From assembly GCF_019710635.1 (NCBI RefSeq), contig NZ_JAIFZS010000029.1:1-64000 (forward strand): DNA of 64,000 nt, read 5' to 3'. Shown in pieces: positions 16,591 to 25,115 of the stretch. The position numbers and the translations under genes were made by a program. The first letter of the stretch is position 1; the number at the start of each line of letters is the position of its first letter. The notes beneath the pieces were generated by a model. The model had not been told where the DNA came from and made no database searches. It saw only the letters and a list, made by a program, of their open reading frames with translations. Source of the stretch: Mycolicibacterium xanthum (GTDB taxonomy: Bacteria > Actinomycetota > Actinomycetes > Mycobacteriales > Mycobacteriaceae).

Positions 16591-17463
16591 CTAGCCCGAC
16601 GCGAGCCGCCGGGAGCTGTCGAACCGGCGCCGCGTCCCGGTCAACGGGTCGACGAACTCCAGCGTCTTGGCCAGAAGTCTCAGTGGGCAGGAGAAGTCGT
16701 CCGCCGCCACCTCCACAACCTTCGGGTACAACGGATCTCCGGTGATCGGAAGACCCAGCGACGCCATGTGGACCCGCAACTGGTGGGTCCGTCCGGTCCG
16801 CGGTGTGAGCCGGTAGAGTCCGGCGCCCAGCTGTTCGACCAGCGTCTCGGCGTTCGGCTCCCCCGGCTCCTCGATCGCCTGTAACGAGCCGCGCCGCTTG
16901 ATGATTCGGCTGACCACGGTGCGGGGGAAAGCGAGGTCGGCAGCCGAACTCGAGTGCGCCAGGTACGTCTTGCGCACGCGCCCCGCCGCGAACATGCTCT
17001 GATAGGCGCCGCGCACCTGCGGACGCACCGTGAACAGCAGCACCCCGGCGGTGAGCCGGTCCAGCCGGTGCGCCGGGCTCAGCTCCGGCAATCCCAGGTC
17101 GCGGCGCAGCCGTACCAGCGCGGTCTGAACGACGTGACCGCCGCGTGGCATGGTGGCCAGGAAGTGCGGCTTGTCCACCACCAGGATGTCGTCGTCGCGG
17201 TGGATCACCGGAACGTCGAAGGGTACCTCCACCTCGTCGGGCAGGTCACGGTAGAGGTACACCACCGCCCCGGCGGGCAGCACGGTCGTCGCATCGGCCA
17301 CCGCGCCATCGGCGCAGAACACTTCGCCGGCAAGAACTTTCGAACCGGCACCCCACCGGCGCTGGAATTCCTGGTGAACATTGCCACCGTGCATCCGCAC
17401 CCGGGACGGCCCGATGCCCTCGAAGCCCGGGCGAATCGGCAACGCATCGGCGGGGCGGTCCAT
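16591..17463 (-). CDS. RluA-family pseudouridine synthase
   Basis: The 290-residue protein contains the catalytic HRLDRLTAGVLLF, with the nucleophilic Asp of the RluA family, the DDILVVDKP strand before it and a GRTHQLRVHMASLG C-terminal motif. These enzymes convert uridine to pseudouridine in rRNA or tRNA. It corresponds to Rv3300c by sequence type and position. It starts six bases after the glpD stop on the same strand, so it is probably co-transcribed. The RNA target is unknown. Confidence 0.9.
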   Translation of the reverse strand: MDRPADALPIRPGFEGIGPSRVRMHGGNVHQEFQRRWGAGSKVLAGEVFCADGAVADATTVLPAGAVVYLYRDLPDEVEVPFDVPVIHRDDDILVVDKPHFLATMPRGGHVVQTALVRLRRDLGLPELSPAHRLDRLTAGVLLFTVRPQVRGAYQSMFAAGRVRKTYLAHSSSAADLAFPRTVVSRIIKRRGSLQAIEEPGEPNAETLVEQLGAGLYRLTPRTGRTHQLRVHMASLGLPITGDPLYPKVVEVAADDFSCPLRLLAKTLEFVDPLTGTRRRFDSSRRLASG

Positions 17464-17469
17464 CCGGGC

Positions 17470-19215
17470 TCAGTTCAGCGGCACGGGTTCGAGGATCTCC
17501 GCGCGGGCCTCCGGCGCGGCCGCTCGCAACGCGTCGGCGGAAGCGTCGTCGGGCTGCCGTTGCGAGAGCACCTCGGCCTCCACCCGGGCCAGGTAGGTCG
17601 CCACCTCGCGGTCGATGTCCTGTGCGCTCCAGCCCAGCACGGGCGCAACGACTTCGGCGACCTCACGGGCACAGTCCACCCCACGGTGCGGGTACTCGAT
17701 CGAGATCCGCATCCGGCGGGCCAGGATGTCCTCCAGGTGCAGCGCCCCCTCGGCCGCCGCGGCGTAGGCCGCCTCGACCTTGAGGTAGACCGGCGCGTCG
17801 GTGATCGGCGCCAGCAGTTCCGGACGGTCCTCGGCCAGCTGCAACACCTCGCCGATGAGCGAACCGTAACGGTCGAGCAGGTGGCGCACCCGGTACGGGT
17901 GCAGACCGTAATACGCTCCCACGCTTTGGGTTTGATTGACCAACGCGAAGTATCCGTCGGCACCCATCAGCGGCACCTTCTCGGTGATCGAACGCGCCAC
18001 CCGGGTGGGGACGAACTCGGCCGCGGCGTCGATCGCGTCCTCGGCCATCACCCGGTAGGTGGTGTACTTTCCGCCCGCGATCGCGACCAGCCCCGGCGCG
18101 GGCACCGCCACCGCGTGCTCGCGGGACAGCTTGGAGGTCTCCTCGCTCTCGCCGGCCAACAACGGACGCAGACCCGCGTACACGCCGTCGATGTCGTCGT
18201 GGGTCAGCGGCGTCGCCAGCACGGTGTTGACGTGGCCCAGGATGTAGTCGATGTCGGCTTTCGTCGCGGCCGGGTGCGCGAGGTCGAGGTTCCAGTCGGT
18301 GTCGGTGGTGCCGATGATCCAGTGCGTGCCCCACGGGATGACGAACAGCACCGACTTCTCGGTACGCAGGATGATCGCGACCTCGCTGACGATCCGGTCG
18401 CGCGGCACCACGATGTGCACTCCCTTGGAGGCGCGGACCCGGAACCGGCCGCGCTGCCTGGACAGCGCCTGGATCTCGTCGGTCCACACCCCGGTCGCGT
18501 TGACGACGACGTGGCCGCACACGTCGGTGACCGCGCCGTCCTCGGAGTCGCGCACCCGTACCCCGGTGACCCGGTCGCCCTCCCGCAGCAGGTCCACCAC
18601 CTGCGACGACGTGCGCACCACCGCACCGTAGTGGGCCGCGGTGCGCGCCACCGTCATCGTGTGCCTGGCGTCGTCGACGACGGTGTCGTAGTAGCGGATG
18701 CCGCCGATCAGCGCCGAGCGCTTCAACCCCGGCGACAGCCGCAGCGCCCCGGCGCGGGTCAGATGCTTTTGCGCCGGAACCGATTTGGCGCCGCCGAGCT
18801 GGTCGTAGAGCATGATGCCGGCCGCCACATACGGCCGTTCCCACCACCGGTTGGTCAGCGGGAACAGAAACGGCAGCGGCTTGACCAGATGCGGGGCCAG
18901 CGTCGTCAGCGACAGCTCGCGCTCGTGCAGCGCCTCGCGCACCAGGCCGAACTCCAGCTGTTCGAGATAGCGCAGGCCGCCGTGGAACATCTTGCTGCTG
19001 CGGCTCGAGGTGCCCGACGCGAAGTCACGGGCCTCGACGAGGGCCACCTTGAGCCCACGCGTCGCGGCGTCCAGCGCGGCACCCGCGCCGACCACGCCGC
19101 CGCCGATCACGACGATGTCGAACTGCTCGCTGCCGAGCCGCTCCCAGGCCCGGCTGCGCTGCTCGGGGCCCAGGAATGTCTGGCCGTTGCCCGGCGCGGG
19201 GATCGGGTCACTCAC
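17470..19215 (-). CDS. glpD2: FAD-dependent glycerol-3-phosphate dehydrogenase
   Basis: The 581-residue flavoprotein has the N-terminal dinucleotide motif VVIGGGVVGAGAALDAATRG and the GlpD signatures RSSKMFHGGLRYLE and AIAGGKYTTYR. It oxidises sn-glycerol-3-phosphate to dihydroxyacetone phosphate at the membrane, feeding electrons to the quinone pool. The GTG start follows GAGGAG by about ten bases. It lies downstream of lpdA and upstream of the RluA-type gene, the order of M. tuberculosis, but no phoU-like gene (phoY1) lies between as in that species. Confidence 0.95.
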   Translation of the reverse strand: MSDPIPAPGNGQTFLGPEQRSRAWERLGSEQFDIVVIGGGVVGAGAALDAATRGLKVALVEARDFASGTSSRSSKMFHGGLRYLEQLEFGLVREALHERELSLTTLAPHLVKPLPFLFPLTNRWWERPYVAAGIMLYDQLGGAKSVPAQKHLTRAGALRLSPGLKRSALIGGIRYYDTVVDDARHTMTVARTAAHYGAVVRTSSQVVDLLREGDRVTGVRVRDSEDGAVTDVCGHVVVNATGVWTDEIQALSRQRGRFRVRASKGVHIVVPRDRIVSEVAIILRTEKSVLFVIPWGTHWIIGTTDTDWNLDLAHPAATKADIDYILGHVNTVLATPLTHDDIDGVYAGLRPLLAGESEETSKLSREHAVAVPAPGLVAIAGGKYTTYRVMAEDAIDAAAEFVPTRVARSITEKVPLMGADGYFALVNQTQSVGAYYGLHPYRVRHLLDRYGSLIGEVLQLAEDRPELLAPITDAPVYLKVEAAYAAAAEGALHLEDILARRMRISIEYPHRGVDCAREVAEVVAPVLGWSAQDIDREVATYLARVEAEVLSQRQPDDASADALRAAAPEARAEILEPVPLN

Positions 19216-19280
19216 GCTTACCGACTCCTCGTTTGTTACTCGTCAGTACGGCTGTCGGTCCCAGGTTACGTGTCCGTCCC

Positions 19281-19375
19281 GCTCCTCGCGTGCGCACGTC
19301 CTACTCGCTCCCCGCGTGCGCACGTCCCGCCTGCTCCTCGCGTACGCGCGTCCCGCGTACTCCCCGCGTGCGCAG
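19281..19375. repeat. 26-bp tandem repeat, 3.7 copies
   Basis: Units start at 19281, 19307 and 19333, with a partial one at 19359. Each carries GCTCC(T/C)CGCGTGCGCACG or a close variant. The array fills the gap between lpdA and glpD2 and touches the lpdA stop codon. Confidence 0.8.
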
Positions 19376-20791
19376 TCAGTCGAGATCGTCGCGTGCCATC
19401 AGCCGCCGCGACGCCTCGACGATCGAGCCCGACAGCGACGGATACACCGACAACGTCTGGGCCAGCTCCGACACCGAGATACGGGTCTGCACGGCCAGCG
19501 CGATCGGCAGGATGAGCTCCGAGGCGATCGGCGCGACCACCACGCCGCCGATCACCACCCCGGTGGCCGGGCGGCAGAAGATCTTCACGAAACCGTGCCG
19601 CAGCAGGCTCATCTTGGCGCGGGCGTTGGTGTTCAGCGGCAGCGTCAGGGTGCGGGCGGGCACCTCGCCGCTGTCGATCGCCGTCTGCGGGATCCCGACC
19701 GCGGCGATCTCCGGGCGGGTGAACGTCGCCGAGGCCACCGTGCGCAGCCGGATTGGGGCGACCCCCTCGCCGAGCGCGTGGTACATCGCGATCCGGCCCT
19801 GCATCGCGGCCACCGAGGCCAGCGGCAGCAGGCCGGTGCAGTCCCCGGCGGCGTAGATCCCCGGCGCCGGGGTCCGCGACACCCGGTCCACCGGGATGTA
19901 GCCGCCGGGTTTGAGCTCGATGCCGACCCGCTCCAGCCCCAGGTCGGCGGTGTTGGGAACCGATCCGACCGTCATCAGCGCGTGGCTGCCCTCGACGACG
20001 CGGCCGTCGGCCATGGCCACCCGCACACCGGTGTCGGAACGGGTGACCGACTCGGCGCGGGCGTTCTTCACCAGCGTGACACCGCGCTCGGCGAACACCT
20101 GCTCGAGCACCGCGGCCGCGTCGGAGTCCTCGTGCGGCAGGATCTGGTCGCGGCTGGCGACCACGGTGACCGTCACCCCCAGCTCGGTGTAGGCGTTGCA
20201 GAACTCCGCACCGGTCACGCCCGAGCCGACGATGATCAGGTGCTCGGGCAGCTCGGGCATGTCGTAGACCTGGCGCCAGGTCAGGATCCGCTCGCCGTCG
20301 GGCACCGCGTTGGGCAGCACCCGAGGGCTGGCGCCGGTGGCGATCAGCACGATGTCGGCCTTGAGCACCCCGACCTTGCCGTCCGGGGTGGTGACCCGCA
20401 CCCGGTGATGGGCCATCCCCGAGGTGTCGTCGACCAACTCACCGCGGCCGCCGAGGATCGTCACACCCGCGTTGAGCAGCTGGCTGCCGATGTCGGCGGA
20501 CTGCGACCGGGCCAGCGTCTTGACCCGGTTGTTGATCTCCGCCAGCGAGATCGGCGCGGCGTCGATGCCGATGTCGAAGCCCAGCCCGCCGGCGCGGCGC
20601 AGCTCGGTGCGCACCCCGGTGGAGGCGATCAGGGTCTTCGACGGCACGCAGTCGTAGAGCACGCAGGCCCCACCCAGCCCGTCCGGGTCGACGACCGTCA
20701 CCTGCACGACGTCGCGTCCGTGGGCGGCCGCCACCAGCGCCGCCTCGTAGCCCGCCGGCCCTCCGCCGATGATCACGATGCGAGTTGCCAC
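19376..20791 (-). CDS. lpdA: LpdA-type flavoprotein disulphide reductase homologue (quinone reductase)
   Basis: The 471-residue protein has the FAD motif IIGGGPAGYEAA, an NAD(P) motif VGSGVTGAEF and the second FAD motif GIYAAGDCTG. Both cysteines of the CVLYDC loop are visible, but the C-terminal His-Glu pair needed by true disulphide reductases is replaced (VYPSLSGSI). This is the known feature of Rv3303c LpdA, an NAD(P)H:quinone reductase rather than a lipoamide dehydrogenase. It ends about 20 residues earlier than I recall for M. tuberculosis LpdA. The GTG start at 20791 is seven bases from a TAGGTT hexamer, so the mRNA is probably leaderless. Confidence 0.92.
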   Translation of the reverse strand: MATRIVIIGGGPAGYEAALVAAAHGRDVVQVTVVDPDGLGGACVLYDCVPSKTLIASTGVRTELRRAGGLGFDIGIDAAPISLAEINNRVKTLARSQSADIGSQLLNAGVTILGGRGELVDDTSGMAHHRVRVTTPDGKVGVLKADIVLIATGASPRVLPNAVPDGERILTWRQVYDMPELPEHLIIVGSGVTGAEFCNAYTELGVTVTVVASRDQILPHEDSDAAAVLEQVFAERGVTLVKNARAESVTRSDTGVRVAMADGRVVEGSHALMTVGSVPNTADLGLERVGIELKPGGYIPVDRVSRTPAPGIYAAGDCTGLLPLASVAAMQGRIAMYHALGEGVAPIRLRTVASATFTRPEIAAVGIPQTAIDSGEVPARTLTLPLNTNARAKMSLLRHGFVKIFCRPATGVVIGGVVVAPIASELILPIALAVQTRISVSELAQTLSVYPSLSGSIVEASRRLMARDDLD

Positions 20792-20890
20792 GGTGTCAAA
20801 CCTATTGCACCGGCGCGGCTGCGGCGTTCGGATGCCGCGGAGAGGCGGACATGTCAGCCATCACCACACGATGCCGTCTAAGCTTCTCGC
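20792..20890. promoter_or_regulatory. back-to-back leaderless promoters for lpdA and the GGCT gene
   Basis: On the minus strand TAGGTT (20799-20804) lies seven bases before the lpdA GTG. On the plus strand TAAGCT (20879-20884) lies six bases before the GTG at 20891. Neither gene has a ribosome site at the usual distance. Both fit TANNNT with transcription starting at the first base of the start codon. Confidence 0.6.
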
Positions 20891-21364
20891 GTGCCGATCT
20901 ACGCCGCCTACGGGTCGAACATGCATCCCGACCAGATGCTGGAGCGGGCCCCGCACTCCCCGATGGCGGGAACCGGCTGGTTGCACGGCTGGCGGTTGAC
21001 GTTCGGCGGCGAGGACATCGGCTGGGAGGGCGCGCTGGCCACCGTCGTCGAGGATCCCGACTCGCGGGTGTTCGTGGTGCTCTACGACATGACCAAGGAC
21101 GACGAGCTCAACCTGGACCGCTGGGAGGGCTCCGAGCTGGGCATCCACAAGAAGATCCGGTGCCGGGTGGATCGCACCTCGTCGGACACCGACACCGACC
21201 CCGTACTCGCCTGGCTGTATGTGCTCGATGCCTGGGAGGGCGGGGTCCCGTCGGCCCGCTACCTCGGGGTGATGGCCGATGCGGCGGAGATCGCGGGCGC
21301 CCCAGCCAGTTACGTGCACGATCTGCGGACCCGCCCGGCCAGCAACATCGGCCCCGGCGCGTAG
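20891..21364 (+). CDS. gamma-glutamylcyclotransferase-fold protein (Rv3304-like)
   Basis: The 157-residue protein begins with YAAYGSNMHPDQM, the YGSN loop of the GGCT/AIG2 fold that binds a gamma-glutamyl substrate, followed by a beta-barrel with acidic residues (DRWEG). The product corresponds to Rv3304 in sequence type and place beside lpdA. A GTG start seven bases after a -10 hexamer fixes the N-terminus. The catalytic activity of this subgroup has not been established from sequence, so only the fold is claimed. Confidence 0.8.
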   Translation: MPIYAAYGSNMHPDQMLERAPHSPMAGTGWLHGWRLTFGGEDIGWEGALATVVEDPDSRVFVVLYDMTKDDELNLDRWEGSELGIHKKIRCRVDRTSSDTDTDPVLAWLYVLDAWEGGVPSARYLGVMADAAEIAGAPASYVHDLRTRPASNIGPGA

Positions 21365-21368
21365 GTCC

Positions 21369-22697
21369 TCAGCGCGACGCGGCGCGCCCGAAGCCGCGAT
21401 ACTTCCATCCGGCATCGGTCCACGTCGCGGGGTCGAGGCAGTTGCGGCCGTCGATGATCTGACGTTGCCGCACGACGCCGGCCAGACTGTCGGGGTCGAG
21501 ATTGCGGAACTCGTCCCACTCGGTCAGCACGAGCACGACGTCGGCGTTCTCGCACGCGTCGAGGACCGATGCGGAGTAGCCCAGGGTCGGGAACAACATC
21601 CGCGAGTTCTCCATCGCCTTGGGGTCGTAGACGCTGACGGCTGCGCCCCGCAGTTGGAGCTGGCCTGCAACATTCAACGCCGGTGAATCGCGCACGTCGT
21701 CCGAATTGGGCTTGAACGCCGCTCCGAGGACGGCCACACGGGACCCGAGCAGCGTTCCGCAGCTCTGTTTGGCCATCTCGACCATCTGTGTCCGCCGGCG
21801 CATGTTGATGTTGTCGACCTCGCGCAGGAACGTCAGGGCCTGGGCCGCGCCCAATTCACCGGCACGGGCCATGAAGGCCCGGATGTCCTTGGGCAGGCAG
21901 CCGCCCCCGAAACCCAGACCGGCGTTGAGGAACGCGCGACCGATACGTGTGTCGTATCCCATCGCGTCGGCCAACGTCACCACGTCGGCGCCCGCGGCGT
22001 CACACACTTCGGCGATGGCATTGATGAAGGAGATCTTCGTGGCCAGAAAGGCGTTGGCCGAGATCTTGGTCAACTCGGCGGTGGCCAGGTCGGTGACCAG
22101 GAACGGCACACCTCGCTCGAGAAGATCTCCGTAGACCTCCCGGGCGGCGGCCTCCACCCGCGGGTCGGCGCCATCGGCCACCCCGAGCACCAGCCGATCC
22201 GGTTCCAGTGTGTCCTTGATCGCGTGCCCCTCACGCAGGAACTCAGGGTTCCAACCCAGCTCGAGCTGATCTCCCGCGGGTGAGAGCGATTGCGCGCGGC
22301 TGCGCAGATCCGCGGCGGTACCCACCGGCACCGTGGACTTCCCCAGAATCACCGACGGACGGGTGATCACGGGAGCCAGCGACGCGATCACCGAATCGAG
22401 GGCCGATGTGTCCGCGGCGAACTCCCCGCGCCGCTGCGGCGTGCCGACCGCGATGAAATGCACGTCGGCGAATTCGGCGGCCTCCGCAAACGACGAGCTG
22501 AACTGCAGCTTGCCCGCACCGATCATCTCCCGGGTCAGCTCCTCGAGACCCGGCTCGTAGAAGGGCATCTCCCCCGAGCGCAGCTTGCTCACCTTGGCCT
22601 CGTCGACGTCGACCCCGAGAACGTCGTGCCCCAGCCTCGCCATGCACGCGGCATGGGTCGCGCCCAGATATCCGGTACCGACAACCGAGATCTTCAC
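21369..22697 (-). CDS. udgA: UDP-glucose 6-dehydrogenase
   Basis: The 442-residue enzyme starts with the NAD motif VVGTGYLG, continues with the GKSTVPVGT segment and has the catalytic cysteine in GFGGGCLPKD. The C-terminal domain has LGAAFKPNSDDVRDSP. It oxidises UDP-glucose to UDP-glucuronate, a precursor of uronic acids and pentoses in envelope glycans. The GTG at 22697, after GGAAGG, places the Rossmann strand at the N-terminus as in Rv0322; an ATG at 22721 would add eight residues. Its stop lies four bases from that of the convergent GGCT gene. Confidence 0.92.
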   Translation of the reverse strand: MKISVVGTGYLGATHAACMARLGHDVLGVDVDEAKVSKLRSGEMPFYEPGLEELTREMIGAGKLQFSSSFAEAAEFADVHFIAVGTPQRRGEFAADTSALDSVIASLAPVITRPSVILGKSTVPVGTAADLRSRAQSLSPAGDQLELGWNPEFLREGHAIKDTLEPDRLVLGVADGADPRVEAAAREVYGDLLERGVPFLVTDLATAELTKISANAFLATKISFINAIAEVCDAAGADVVTLADAMGYDTRIGRAFLNAGLGFGGGCLPKDIRAFMARAGELGAAQALTFLREVDNINMRRRTQMVEMAKQSCGTLLGSRVAVLGAAFKPNSDDVRDSPALNVAGQLQLRGAAVSVYDPKAMENSRMLFPTLGYSASVLDACENADVVLVLTEWDEFRNLDPDSLAGVVRQRQIIDGRNCLDPATWTDAGWKYRGFGRAASR

Positions 22698-22808
22698 CCG
22701 CCCGAATTCCTTCCACCCCATCGGTCGCTCCGCAAACCTGCGCGACCGGACCACCGCACCCTACAACGCAGCCCTGCGCCGCACCCGCCGAGGCTCAGGG
22801 CTTCTTCG

Positions 22809-22868
22809 GCGCGAGCGCGCGCGTCTGTACGACGACGCGCCGCCCGCGCCGGCATTTCGCGCGCGTTC
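22809..22868. repeat. GC-rich palindromic repeat, family A (A5)
   Basis: It carries the TCTGTACGACGACGCGCCGC core and a GGCATTTCGCGCGCG end. An inverted, nearly identical copy lies at 23852-23914. The two bracket the second DUF559 gene; this one overlaps its stop region. Confidence 0.8.
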
Positions 22869-23754
22869 ACGCTGCCCGAGCGTGACGAAGTTGCCCGTCG
22901 ATGCGGGCCACCAGCTCCCGGCTGCGCTGCCGGACGTCCTCGAACACAATCGGCACCACCGCCCAGCCGACATCCATCAGCGCGTTCTGCCGCCGACGGT
23001 CGGCCAGCAACGCGTCGGCACCCGAATGCCAGGCCACCCCGTCGTACTCGGCGGCGACCCGGAACTCCGGCCAGGCGAAGTCCAGTCGCCGCAGGTCACC
23101 GTTGCCGTCGACGATCTCGTACTGCAACTGCGGGACCGCCAGCCCACCGTCGAGCATGACCAACCGGGCCTCGCTCTCCATCGGCGACTCGGCGCGGGCG
23201 TCGGCCAACGCCAACAGGTCACGTACCGCGACGATCCCGCGGCGGCCCTGCTGCTCGACCGCTGCGCGCCACAGGTCGGGCAGACCGCAGGTGCCACTGC
23301 GCAGCGCCGCGTCGAGAGTGGCCAGCGCTCGGGGCCGGCGCAGGCTCCGGGCCCCCTCAACGGCGGTCCAGGCCGGCGTGGTGGCCCGCCGGCCGTCGAC
23401 CATGATCAGCGGTGCGCCATCGCGGCGGTGCACGACCAGCCCGTCGACGCTGCGCAGGGCGTGGCGGACCGGGTTGAGCACGTGCAGATCCGGCGGCTGC
23501 TCGGTGTCGAAGCCGTGCATCGCGGCCGCGGTGCCCAGGCAGACCGCCACCCGGGTGCCGGCCGCCAGGTCCAGGCCGCGCAGCCGCAGTTCGTCGGTGG
23601 GTTCACCCAGGCAGTAGATGCCCTGCCACATGCGTTCCAGCACACCGTAGTTCGCGGCCCGCTCCAGTCCACGCCGGGACAGGTGCTGCAGGATCTGACC
23701 GCTGGTCGCCACGCCGCCCTGGGTGTCGAGCAGTCGGATGAGTTCGTCGTTCAT
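22867..23754 (-). CDS. DUF559 (PD-(D/E)XK nuclease-like) protein, copy 2
   Basis: The 295-residue protein has an N-terminal winged-helix region (LLDTQGGVATSGQILQHL) like AbiEi antitoxins, and a middle region. The C-terminal nuclease-like fold has SPMESEARLVML, then LDFAWPEFRVAAEYDGVAWH, giving the E...D...E-x-D pattern of Vsr-like nucleases. It shares SPME and LDF-W-(E)FRVA-EYDG with the protein at 10065-10952, so the two are diverged paralogues. The ATG at 23754 or 23763 could start it. It stands alone between two inverted palindromic repeats. Function unknown. Confidence 0.75.
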   Translation of the reverse strand: MNDELIRLLDTQGGVATSGQILQHLSRRGLERAANYGVLERMWQGIYCLGEPTDELRLRGLDLAAGTRVAVCLGTAAAMHGFDTEQPPDLHVLNPVRHALRSVDGLVVHRRDGAPLIMVDGRRATTPAWTAVEGARSLRRPRALATLDAALRSGTCGLPDLWRAAVEQQGRRGIVAVRDLLALADARAESPMESEARLVMLDGGLAVPQLQYEIVDGNGDLRRLDFAWPEFRVAAEYDGVAWHSGADALLADRRRQNALMDVGWAVVPIVFEDVRQRSRELVARIDGQLRHARAA

Positions 23755-23851
23755 GACGGCCATGCTGGGGCCGCGGGACGTCAGTTCGACTCGGCGTAGA
23801 ACAGGTCGGGCGAGATCTGGGGATCAGGTGGCAATTGGGGATAGCTCGGGC

Positions 23852-23914
23852 GGCGCGAGCGCGCGCAAAATGCCGGCGCGAGCGGCGCGTCGTCGTACAG
23901 ACGCGCGCGTTCGC
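23852..23914. repeat. GC-rich palindromic repeat, family A (A6)
   Basis: This is the inverted counterpart of 22809-22868, with the same GTCGTCGTACAGACGCGCGCG core read in reverse. After it, CGCCGAACGAGGGAA is present twice (23912-23943), just before the amiA1 stop. Confidence 0.8.
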
Positions 23915-23948
23915 CGAACGAGGGAACGCTCGCCGAACGAGGGAAACC

Positions 23949-25115
23949 CTAGGCGTGGGCGACCAGGTTGACCAGCAGGCGGACCCCGACGCCCAGGGCG
24001 CGCTCGTCGAGATCGAACGTCGGCTGGTGCAGGTCGAGTTGACGCCCGTGACCGCTCCACACGCCGAGGCGGGCCATCGCGCCCGGCACCTCTTCGAGGT
24101 ACCAGGAAAAGTCCTCACCGCCGCCGGACTGCAGCGTCTCGGCGAGCACGTCGGGGCCGATCGCCTCGATCGCGTGGGTCAGGATGCGGGTGGACACCTC
24201 TTCGTTGACCACCGGCGGCACCCCACGCCGGTAGTGCAGCACGTACTCGATGCCCAGCGGCGCCAGCAGCGACGAGACTGCTTCCTGCACAATGGCTTCC
24301 AGCGTCAGCCAGGCTTCCCGGCTGGCGGTGCGGATGGTGCCGGCCATCGTGCCGGTCTGCGGGATCGCGTTGGCGGCCACCCCGGCGTTGACCGCGCCCC
24401 ACACCATCACCGTGCTGTGCCGGGGGTCGAGGCGCCGCGACAGCACCCCGGGCACCCCGGTGATCAGCGTGCCCATCCCGTAGACTAGGTCGCCGGTCAG
24501 ATGCGGACGCGACGTGTGGCCGCCCGGCGAGTGCAGCGTCACCTCGATGTGGTCGGCCGCCGACGTGATCGGGCCCGCCTTCACCGCAACCTTGCCCGCC
24601 GCCAGGTGCGGGTCGCAGTGCAGCGCGTAGATCCGCGACACCCCGGTCAGCACGCCGGCGGCGATCGCGTCGATCGCACCGCCGGGCATCAGTTCCTCGG
24701 CCGGCTGGAAGATCAGCCGCACACCGACGGGCAGCTCGGGCACCGACGCCAGCGCCGACGCGGCGCCGAGCAGCACCGCGGTGTGCGCGTCGTGACCGCA
24801 GGCGTGGGCGACGTTGGGCACCGTCGACGCGTACGGTGCGCCGGTCCGCTCGGCCAGCGGCAACGCGTCCATGTCGGCCCGCAACGCCACCCGGGGACCG
24901 TCGTCGGGACCGATATCGCAGGTCAGGCCCGTTCCCCCGGGCAGCACCTTGGGGTTGAGCCCGGCGTCGGCCAGCAGCGAGGCCACAAACTGGGTGGTGG
25001 CGAACTCCTGGTGGCCGAGTTCGGGATGCATGTGGATGTGCCGGCGCCAGCCCACCAGGTCGTCGAAATGCGCGGACAGCCAGCGCGCGGCGGCATGCGA
25101 CAACGCATCGCTCAT
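23949..25115 (-). CDS. amiA1: M20-family amidohydrolase
   Basis: The 388-residue zinc peptidase/amidohydrolase (M20D) shows the metal-binding segments HACGHDAHTA and QPAEE, plus HMHPELGHQE near the N-terminus and a dimerisation domain after PGGHTSRP. Related enzymes hydrolyse N-acyl or N-carbamoyl amino acids or indole-acetyl conjugates; the substrate here is unknown. The ATG overlaps the stop of the upstream paralogue by four bases (ATGA), so the pair is co-translated. Order and strand match Rv3305c-Rv3306c. Confidence 0.9.
   Translation of the reverse strand: MSDALSHAAARWLSAHFDDLVGWRRHIHMHPELGHQEFATTQFVASLLADAGLNPKVLPGGTGLTCDIGPDDGPRVALRADMDALPLAERTGAPYASTVPNVAHACGHDAHTAVLLGAASALASVPELPVGVRLIFQPAEELMPGGAIDAIAAGVLTGVSRIYALHCDPHLAAGKVAVKAGPITSAADHIEVTLHSPGGHTSRPHLTGDLVYGMGTLITGVPGVLSRRLDPRHSTVMVWGAVNAGVAANAIPQTGTMAGTIRTASREAWLTLEAIVQEAVSSLLAPLGIEYVLHYRRGVPPVVNEEVSTRILTHAIEAIGPDVLAETLQSGGGEDFSWYLEEVPGAMARLGVWSGHGRQLDLHQPTFDLDERALGVGVRLLVNLVAHA

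Noticed and set aside
16954..19515. 853-codon plus-strand open frame over glpD2
   Set aside because: It is antisense to two well-recognised genes and has the composition of a shadow frame.
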